Assembly: GCF_964204645.1 (NCBI RefSeq)
Contig: NC_134036.1
Span: 6,895,600-6,959,599 of the forward strand
Reading direction: 5' to 3'
Source of the DNA: Tubulanus polymorphus
Lineage: Eukaryota; Nemertea; Palaeonemertea; Tubulaniformes; Tubulanidae
Length of the DNA: 64,000 nt
The notes beneath the pieces were generated by a model. It was not told the origin of the DNA. It ran no database searches and saw only the letters and a list, made by a program, of their open reading frames with translations. The translations under genes and the position numbers were made by a program. Shown here in pieces: positions 56,705-64,000 of the stretch. Within the stretch, counting starts at the first letter, position 1. Each line of letters starts with the position of its first letter.

Positions 56705-59700
56705 CGTTCGTTGGTCAGTGTGCCGGCGGTGGTAGTTCGAAAAACGACTAAGTGCTGACCGGGCCTTGATCAGCGTTACGATTCGGAGCATTGAGGGAGG
56801 GAGGGAGGCAGTAGGTCGGTCGTCCGTCCGTTTGTCAGTGTGCCGGCAGTGATGGTTGTTCGAAAAATGACTAAGGGCTGACCGGGCCTTGATCAGCGTT
56901 ACGACCCGGCGCTGGTCAGGGCGGGAGGGAGGGAGGCAGTAGGTCGGTCGTCCATCCGTTCGTCAGTGTGCCGGCGGTGGTAGTTCGAAAAACGACTAAG
57001 TGCTGACCGGGCCTAGATCAGCGTTACGACTCGGTGCAGTGAGGAAGGGAGAGAGGCAGTAGGTCGGTCGTCCATCCGTTCGTCAGTGTGCCGGCGGTTA
57101 TAGTTCAAAAAACGACTAAGTGCTGACCGGGCCTTGATCAGCGTTACGACCCGGTGCATTGAGGGAGGGAGGGAGGCAGTAGGTCGGTCGTCCGTCCGTT
57201 CGCCAGTGTGCCGCTGGTGGTTGTTCGAAAAACGACTAAGTGCTGACCGGGCCTTGATCAGCGTTACGACCCGGAGCAGTGAGGGAGGGAGGGAGGCAGT
57301 AGGTCGGTCGTCCGTCCGTTCGCCAGTGTGCCGCTGGTGGTTGTTCGAAAAACGACTAAGTGCTGACCGGGCCTTGATCAGCGTTACGACCCGGTGCAGT
57401 GAGGGAGGGAGGGAGGCACTAGGACAGTCGTCCGCCCGTTAGTCAGTGTGTCGGCGGTTGTTGTTCGAAAAACGACTAAGTGCTGACCGGGCCATGAACA
57501 GCGTTACGACCCGGCACCGGTCAGGAAGGGAGGGAGGGTGGCAGTAGGTCGGTCGTCCGTTCGTTGGTCAGTGTGCCGGCGGTGGTAGTTCGAAAAACGA
57601 CTAAGTGCTGACCGGGCCTTGATCAGCGTTACGACCCGGAGCAGTGTGGGAGGGAGGGGGACAGTAGGTCGGTCGTCCGTCCGTTCGTCAGTGTGCCGGC
57701 AGAGTTGGTTGTTCGAAAAACGACTAAGTGCTGACCGGGCCTTGATCAGCGTTACGACCCGGTGCTGTGAGGGAGGGAGGGAGGCAGTAGGTCGGTCGTC
57801 CATCCGTTCGTCAGTGTGCCGGCGGTGGTTGTTCGAAAAACGACTAAGTGCTGACCGGGCCTTGATCAGCGTTACGACCCGGCGCAGTGAGGAAGGGAGG
57901 GAGGGAGGCAGTAGGTCGGTCGTCCATCCGTTCGTCAGTGTGCCGGCGGTGGTTGTTCGAAAAACGACTAAGTGCTGACCGGGCCTTGATCAGCGTTACG
58001 ACCCGGTGCAGTGAGGGAGGGAGGGAGGCACTAGGACAGTCGTCCGCCCGTTAGTCAGTGTGTCGGCGGTTGTTGTTCGAAAAACGACTAAGTGCTGACC
58101 GGGCCATGAACAGCGTTACGACCCGGCACCGGTCAGGAAGGGAGGGAGGGTGGCAGTAGGTCGGTCGTCCGTCCGTTCGTCAGTGTGCCGGCGGTGGTTT
58201 TTCGAAAAACGACTAAGTGCTGACCGGGCCTTAATCAGCGTTACGACCCGGCACCGGTCAGGAAGGGAGGGAGGGTGGCAGTAGGTCGGTCGTCCGTTCG
58301 TTGGTCAGTGTGCCGGCGGTGGTAGTTCGAAAAACGACTAAGTGCTGACCGGGCCTTGATCAGCGTTACGACCCGGTGCAGTGAGGGAGGGAGGGAGGCA
58401 GTAGGTCGGTCGTCCGTCCGTTCGTCAGTGTGCCGGCAGAGTTGGTTGTTCGAAAAACGACTAAGTGCTGACCGGGCCATGATCAGCGTTACGACCCGGT
58501 GTAATGAGGGAGGGATGGAGGCACTAGGACAGTCGTCCGCCCGTTAGTCAGTGTGTCGGCGGTTGTTGTTCGAAAAACGACTAAGTGCTGACCGGGCCTT
58601 GATCAGCGTTACGACCCGGCACCGGTCAGGAAGGGAGGGAGGGTGGCAGTAGGTCGGTCGTCCGTTCGTTGGTCAGTGTGCCGGCGGTGGTAGTTCGAAA
58701 AACGACTAAGTGCTGACCGGGCCTTGATCAGCGTTACGACCCGGTGCTGTGAGGGAGGGAGGGAGGCTGTAGGTCGGTCGTCCATCCGTTCGTCAGTGTG
58801 CCGGCGGTGGTTGTTCGAAAAACGACTAAGTGCTTACCGGGCCTTGATCAGCGTTACGACCCGGTGCAGTGAGGGAGGGAGGGAGGCAGTAGGTCGGTCG
58901 TCCGTCCGTTCGTCAGTGTGCCGGCGGTGGTTGTTCGAAAAACGACTAAGTGCTGACCGGGCCATGATCAGCGTTACGACCCGGTGTAATGAGGGAGGGA
59001 TGGAGGCACTAGGACAGTCGTCCGCCCGTTAGTCAGTGTGTCGGCGGTTGTTGTTCGAAAAACGACTAAGTGCTGACCGGGCCTTGATCAGCGTTACGAC
59101 CCGGCACCGGTCAGGGAGGGAGGGAGGGAGGCAGTAGGTCGGTCGTCCGTCCGTTCGTCATTGTGCCGGCGGTGGTAGTTCGAAAAACGACTAAGTGCTG
59201 ACCGGGCCTTGATCAGCGTTACGACCCGGTGCAGTGAGGGAGGGAGGGAGGCAGTAGGTCGGTCGTCCGTTCGTTCGTCAGTGTGCCGGCGGTGGTTGTT
59301 CGAATAACGACTAAGTGCTGACCGGGCCTTGATCAGCGTTACGACCCGGCACCGGTCAGGGAGGGAGGGAGGGAGGGAGGCAGTAGGTCGGTCGTCCGTC
59401 CGTTCGTCATTGTGCCGGCGGTGGTAGTTCGAAAAACGACTAAGTGCTGACCGGGCCTTGATCAGCGTTACGACCCGGTGCAGTGAGGGAGGGAGGGAGG
59501 CTGTAGGTCGGTCGTCCATCCGTTCGTCAGTGTGCCGGCGGTGGTAGTTCGAAAAACGACTAAGTGCTGACCGGGCCTTGATCAGCGTTACGACCCGGAG
59601 CAGTGAGGGAGGGAGGGAGGCAGTAGGTCGGTCGTCCATCCGTTCGTCAGTGTGCCGGCGGTGGTTGTTCGAAAAACGACTAAGTGCTGACCGGGCCATG

Positions 59701-61002
59701 ATCAGCGTTACGACCCGGTGCAGTGAGGGAGGGATGGAGGCACTAGGACAGTCGTCCGCCCGTTAGTCAGTGTGGCGGCGGTTGTTGTTCGAAAAACGAC
59801 TAAGTGCTGACCGGGCCATGAACAGCGTTACGACCCGGCACCGGTCAGGAAGGGAGGGAGGGTGGCAGTAGGTCGGTCGTCCGTTCGTTCGTCAGTGTGC
59901 CGGCGGTGGTTGTTCGAATAACGACTAAGTGCTGACCGGGCCTTGATCAGCGTTACGACCCGGCACCGGTCAGGGAGGGAGGGAGGGAGGCAGTAGGTCG
60001 GTCGTCCGTCCGTTCGTCATTGTGCCGGCGGTGGTAGTTCGAAAAACGACTAAGTGCTTACCGGGCCTTGATCAGCGTTACGACCCGGTGCAGTGAGGGA
60101 GGGAGGGAGGCAGTAGGTCGGTCGTCCATCCGTTCGTCAGTGTGCCGGCGGTGGTAGTTCGAAAAACGACTAAGTGCTGACCGGGCCTTGATCAGCGTTA
60201 CGACCCGGTGCAGTGAGGGAGGGAGGGAGGGAGGCAGTAGGTCGGTCGTCCATCCGTTCGTCAGTGTGCCGGCGGTGGTAGTTCGAAAAACGACTAAGTG
60301 CTGACCGGGCCTTGATCAGCGTTACGACCCGGTGCAGTGAGGGAGGGAGGGAGGGAGGCAGTAGGTCGGTCGTCCATCCGTTCGTCAGTGTGCCGGCGGT
60401 GGTAGTTCGAAAAACGACTAAGTGCTGACCGGGCCTTGATCAGCGTTACGACCCGGAGCAGTGAGGGAGGGAGGGAGGCAGTAGGTCGGTCGTCCGTCCG
60501 TTCGCCAGTGTGCCGCTGGTTGTTGTTCGAAAAACGACTAAGTGCTGACCGGGCCTTGATCAGCGTTACGACCCGGAGCAGTGAGGGAGGGAGGGAGGCA
60601 GTAGGTCGGTCGTCCATCCGTTCGTCAGTGTGCCGGCGGTGGTTGTTCGAAAAACGACTAAGTGCTGACCGGGCCATGATCAGCGTTACGACCCGGTGCA
60701 GTGAGGGAGGGATGGAGGCACTAGGACAGTCGTCCATCCGTTCGTCAGTGTGCCGGCGGTGGTAGTTCGAAAAACGACTAAGTGCTGACCGGGCCTTGAT
60801 CAGCGTTACGACCCGGTGCAGTGAGGGAGGGAGGGAGGGAGGCAGTAGGTCGGTCGTCCATCCGTTCGTCAGTGTGCCGGCGGTGGTAGTTCGAAAAACG
60901 ACTAAGTGCTGACCGGGCCATGAACAGCGTTACGACCCGGCACCGGTCAGGAAGGGAGGGAGGGTGGCAGTAGGTCGGTCGTCCGTTCGTTGGTCAGTGT
61001 GC
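56705..61002 (+). repeat. Right-arm satellite block with repeated small duplications
   Basis: About 35 monomers. About 57504-57978 matches 62742-63216 at offset 5,238 bp and also resembles 50023 onward at offset 7,481 bp. 'gtgtaatgagggagggatgg' monomers occur at about 58499 and 58986, and TTCGAATAAC monomers at 59300 and 59914. Five consecutive 120-bp-phase monomers (59094-59699) give the longest open frame in the window, 201 codons on the minus strand, which I do not regard as a gene. A perfect palindrome is at 58197. Confidence 0.8.
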
Positions 61003-63057
61003 CGGCGGTGGTTGTTCGAAAAACGACTAAGTGCTGACCGGGCCTTGATCAGCGTTACGACCCGGCGCAGTGAGGAAGGGAGGGAGGGAGGCTGTAGGTC
61101 GGTCGTCCATCCGTTCGTCAGTGTGCCGGCGGTGGTAGTTCGAAAAACGACTAAGTGCTGACCGGGCCTTGATCAGCGTTACGACCCGGAGCAGTGAGGG
61201 AGGGAGGGAGGCAGTAGGTCGGTCGTCCATCCGTTCGTCAGTGTGCCGGCGGTGGTTGTTCGAAAAACGACTAAGTGCTGACCGGGCCATGATCAGCGTT
61301 ACGACCCGGTGCAGTGAGGGAGGGATGGAGGCACTAGGACAGTCGTCCGCCCGTTAGTCAGTGTGTCGGCGGTTGTTGTTCGAAAAACGACTAAGTGCTG
61401 ACCGGGCCATGAACAGCGTTACGACCCGGCACCGGTCAGGAAGGGAGGGAGGGTGGCAGTAGGTCGGTCGTCCGTTCGTTCGTCAGTGTGCCGGCGGTGG
61501 TTGTTCGAATAACGACTAAGTGCTGACCGGGCCTTGATCAGCGTTACGACCCGGCACCGGTCAGGGAGGGAGGGAGGGAGGCAGTAGGTCGGTCGTCCGT
61601 CCGTTCGTCATTGTGCCGGCGGTGGTAGTTCGAAAAACGACTAAGTGATTAGTTACGACCCGGTGCAGTGAGGGAGGGAGGGAGGCAGTAGGTCGGTCGT
61701 CCATCCGTTCGTCAGTGTGCCGGCGGTGGTAGTTCGAAAAACGACTAAGTGCTGACCGGGCCTTGATCAGCGTTACGACCCGGTGCAGTGAGGGAGGGAG
61801 GGAGGGAGGCAGTAGGTCGGTCGTCCATCCGTTCGTCAGTGTGCCGGCGGTGGTAGTTCGAAAAACGACTAAGTGCTGACCGGGCCTAGATCAGCGTTAC
61901 GACTCGGTGCAGTGAGGGAGGGAGAGCGGCAGTAGGTCGGTCGTCCGTCCGGTCGTCAGTGTGCCGGCGGTGGTTGTTCGAAAAACGACTAAGTGCTGAC
62001 CGGGCCTTGATCAGCGTTACGACCCGGAGCAGTGAGGGAGGGAGGGAGGCAGTAGGTCGGTCGTCCGTCCGTTCGCCAGTGTGCCGCTGGTTGTTGTTCG
62101 AAAAACGACTAAGTGCTGACCGGGCCTTGATCAGCGTTACGATCATAGTGCAGTGAGGGAGGGAGGGAGGCACTAGGACAGTCATCCGCCCGTTAGTCAG
62201 TGTGTCGGCGGTGGTAGTTCGAAAAACGACTAAGTGCTGACCGGGCCTTGATCAGCGTTACGACCCGGTGCAGTGAGGGAGGGAGGGAGGGAGGCAGTAG
62301 GTCGGTCGTCCATCCGTTCGTCAGTGTGCCGGCGGTGGTAGTTCGAAAAACGACTAAGTGCTGACCGGGCCTAGATCAGCGTTACGACTCGGTGCAGTGA
62401 GGGAGGGAGAGCGGCAGTAGGTCGGTCGTCCGTCCGGTCGTCAGTGTGCCGGCGGTGGTTGTTCGAAAAACGACTAAGTGCTGACCGGGCCTTGATCAGC
62501 GTTACGACCCGGAGCAGTGAGGGAGGGAGGGAGGCAGTAGGTCGGTCGTCCGTCCGTTCGCCAGTGTGCCGCTGGTTGTTGTTCGAAAAACGACTAAGTG
62601 CTGACCGGGCCTTGATCAGCGTTACGACCCGGTGCAGTGAGGGAGGGAGGGAGGCACTAGGACAGTCATCCGCCCGTTAGTCAGTGTGTCGGCGGTTGTT
62701 GTTCGAAAAACGACTAAGTGCTGACCGGGCCATGAACAGCGTTACGACCCGGCACCGGTCAGGAAGGGAGGGAGGGTGGCAGTAGGTCGGTCGTCCGTTC
62801 GTTGGTCAGTGTGCCGGCGGTGGTAGTTCGAAAAACGACTAAGTGCTGACCGGGCCTTGATCAGCGTTACGACCCGGAGCAGTGTGGGAGGGAGGGGGAC
62901 AGTAGGTCGGTCGTCCGTCCGTTCGTCAGTGTGCCGGCAGAGTTGGTTGTTCGAAAAACGACTAAGTGCTGACCGGGCCTTGATCAGCGTTACGACCCGG
63001 TGCTGTGAGGGAGGGAGGGAGGCAGTAGGTCGGTCGTCCATCCGTTCGTCAGTGTGC
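61003..63057 (+). repeat. 2,055-bp-offset higher-order repeat, copy 1
   Basis: At least 61003-61945 recurs from 63058 to the window end at offset 2,055 bp. Shared rare features include TTCGAATAAC (61505; 63560) and the short monomer 'aagtgattagttacg' (61643; 63698). A second, 485-bp-offset duplication lies inside, marked by 'ggagagcggc' at 61921 and 62406. The monomer at about 62140 has a unique 'cgatcatagtg' in place of 'cgacccggtg'. Confidence 0.87.
61643..61657 (+). repeat. Deleted monomer (net 16 bp missing), copy 1
   Basis: 'aagtgattagttacg' replaces the normal run from 'aagtgctgaccggg' to 'gcgttacg': about 20 bp are lost and 4 bp ('atta') stand in their place. The TGATCA palindrome and the left arm of the CCGGG/CCCGG repeat are gone. 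The identical event at 63698-63712 shows it was copied with the 2,055-bp-offset unit. Confidence 0.9.
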
Positions 63058-64000
63058 CGGCGGTGGTTGTTCGAAAAACGACTAAGTGCTGACCGGGCCT
63101 TGATCAGCGTTACGACCCGGCGCAGTGAGGAAGGGAGGGAGGGAGGCTGTAGGTCGGTCGTCCATCCGTTCGTCAGTGTGCCGGCGGTGGTAGTTCGAAA
63201 AACGACTAAGTGCTGACCGGGCCTTGATCAGCGTTACGACCCGGAGCAGTGAGGGAGGGAGGGAGGCAGTAGGTCGGTCGTCCATCCGTTCGTCAGTGTG
63301 CCGGCGGTGGTTGTTCGAAAAACGACTAAGTGCTGACCGGGCCATGATCAGCGTTACGACCCGGTGCAGTGAGGGAGGGATGGAGGCACTAGGACAGTCG
63401 TCCGCCCGTTAGTCAGTGTGTCGGCGGTTGTTGTTCGAAAAACGACTAAGTGCTGACCGGGCCATGAACAGCGTTACGACCCGGCACCGGTCAGGAAGGG
63501 AGGGAGGGTGGCAGTAGGTCGGTCGTCCGTTCGTTCGTCAGTGTGCCGGCGGTGGTTGTTCGAATAACGACTAAGTGCTGACCGGGCCTTGATCAGCGTT
63601 ACGACCCGGCACCGGTCAGGGAGGGAGGGAGGGAGGCAGTAGGTCGGTCGTCCGTCCGTTCGTCATTGTGCCGGCGGTGGTAGTTCGAAAAACGACTAAG
63701 TGATTAGTTACGACCCGGTGCAGTGAGGGAGGGAGGGAGGCAGTAGGTCGGTCGTCCATCCGTTCGTCAGTGTGCCGGCGGTGGTAGTTCGAAAAACGAC
63801 TAAGTGCTGACCGGGCCTTGATCAGCGTTACGACCCGGTGCAGTGAGGGAGGGAGGGAGGGAGGCAGTAGGTCGGTCGTCCATCCGTTCGTCAGTGTGCC
63901 GGCGGTGGTAGTTCGAAAAACGACTAAGTGCTGACCGGGCCTAGATCAGCGTTACGACTCGGTGCAGTGAGGGAGGGAGAGCGGCAGTAGGTCGGTCGTC
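63058..64000 (+). repeat. 2,055-bp-offset higher-order repeat, copy 2 (cut by window end)
   Basis: Same monomer order as 61003-61945, with the deletion monomer at 63698 and 'ggagagcggc' again near 63976. The array continues past the window, so the full length of this unit is unknown. Confidence 0.87.
63698..63712 (+). repeat. Deleted monomer (net 16 bp missing), copy 2
   Basis: Identical deletion to 61643-61657, 2,055 bp downstream. Confidence 0.9.

Larger units (their letters stand above)
1..64000 (+). repeat. Uninterrupted GC-rich tandem satellite array, ~120-bp monomer
   Basis: The same unit recurs from the first base to the last with no break, inversion or unique insert; the window starts and ends inside the array. 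The commonest spacing between successive 'gtgtgccgg' landmarks is exactly 120 bp. Other lengths come from a few indel types: plus or minus 4 bp in the GGGA tract, +5 bp in type-B segments, +3 bp in the 'ccggcagagtt', 'ccggcagtgat' and 'ccggcagtact' variants, and a few deletions. This gives roughly 520-530 monomers. Monomers differ by scattered substitutions, and blocks of monomers recur as higher-order repeats. Such arrays are characteristic of eukaryotic constitutive heterochromatin. Centromeric, pericentromeric or subtelomeric placement cannot be decided from sequence alone. No protein-coding or RNA gene could be supported anywhere in the window. Confidence 0.98.

Noticed and set aside
8-63412. 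More than one hundred open reading frames of 60-201 codons on both strands
   Set aside because: They all encode the same 40-residue satellite translation (plus frame around LFEKRLSADRALISV, minus frame around ARSALSRFSNNHRRHT). They overlap on opposite strands and are cut whenever a GGGA or type-B indel shifts the frame. They have no recognisable domain and differ by amino-acid-changing substitutions as freely as silent ones.
1-64000. CRISPR array
   Set aside because: The repeats abut with no unique spacers, the unit is 120 bp and the copies vary; no cas-like gene is present.
1-64000. Ribosomal intergenic-spacer subrepeats
   Set aside because: GC-rich tandem units with quartets can occur in rDNA spacers, but no rRNA gene sequence appears in 64 kb and the array shows no spacer-like alternation. 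Not excluded beyond the window.
1-64000. Inverted array segments
   Set aside because: I looked for the reverse-complement landmarks (for example TTAGTCGTTTTTCGAA) as a switch in orientation; all monomers run in the same direction.

Overview
The whole 64-kb window is one uninterrupted satellite-DNA array. I see no gene, RNA gene, mobile element, CRISPR array or unique sequence. A GC-rich monomer (120 bp in its commonest form, about 62% GC by hand count of the copy at 53157-53276) repeats head to tail, always in the same orientation, roughly 520-530 times. Arrays of this size and organisation are typical of eukaryotic heterochromatin (centromeric, pericentromeric, subtelomeric or B/sex-chromosome satellites). 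No bacterium or virus I know of looks like this. I cannot name the species or a known satellite family.

Each monomer has two parts. About half is built on a 4-bp rhythm: a (GGGA)n polypurine tract followed by degenerate GTCG/TCCG/TTCG quartets. The rest is non-periodic and carries a near-palindrome around TTCGAA, the palindrome TGATCA and a CCGGG...CCCGG inverted repeat. Three recurrent sequence types mix along the array. Type A is 120 bp, with 'tgcagtga' before the GGGA tract. Type B is about 125 bp, with 'caccggtcag' there, which creates an 8-bp inverted repeat with the upstream 'ctgaccgg'. Type C carries 'cactaggacagtc...cccgttagtcag' and is usually followed directly by a type-B segment.

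Above the monomer there is a nested higher-order structure, traced with diagnostic variants. The left edge (1-5479) holds a 2,843-bp-offset duplication. Modules called here L (6409-8089), M1 (8090-10219) and M2 (10220-12544) recur several times: M2 is tandemly duplicated on the left, M1 recurs at 25365, 33017 and 38997, and a long L-M1-M2 series recurs about 30.9 kb downstream at 37328-43447. A 3.3-kb/3.1-kb tandem pair fills 18003-24408. A visibly more diverged block (27631-32290) interrupts the homogeneous modules. The right end (47751-64000) uses a different set of shorter duplications (offsets 1,466, 2,055, 5,238 and 8,094 bp) and private variants such as TTCGAATAAC.

The open reading frames, on both strands, arise because 120 is a multiple of three and the monomer lacks stops in one frame per strand. 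I do not treat them as genes. The points of biological interest are the layered expansion history, the regularly spaced non-B-DNA potential (G-quadruplex/triplex tracts and dyads), the strong constant strand asymmetry and the lack of CpG depletion. Offsets and boundaries were read by eye from anchor variants, not from alignments, and are good to about one monomer unless stated otherwise.
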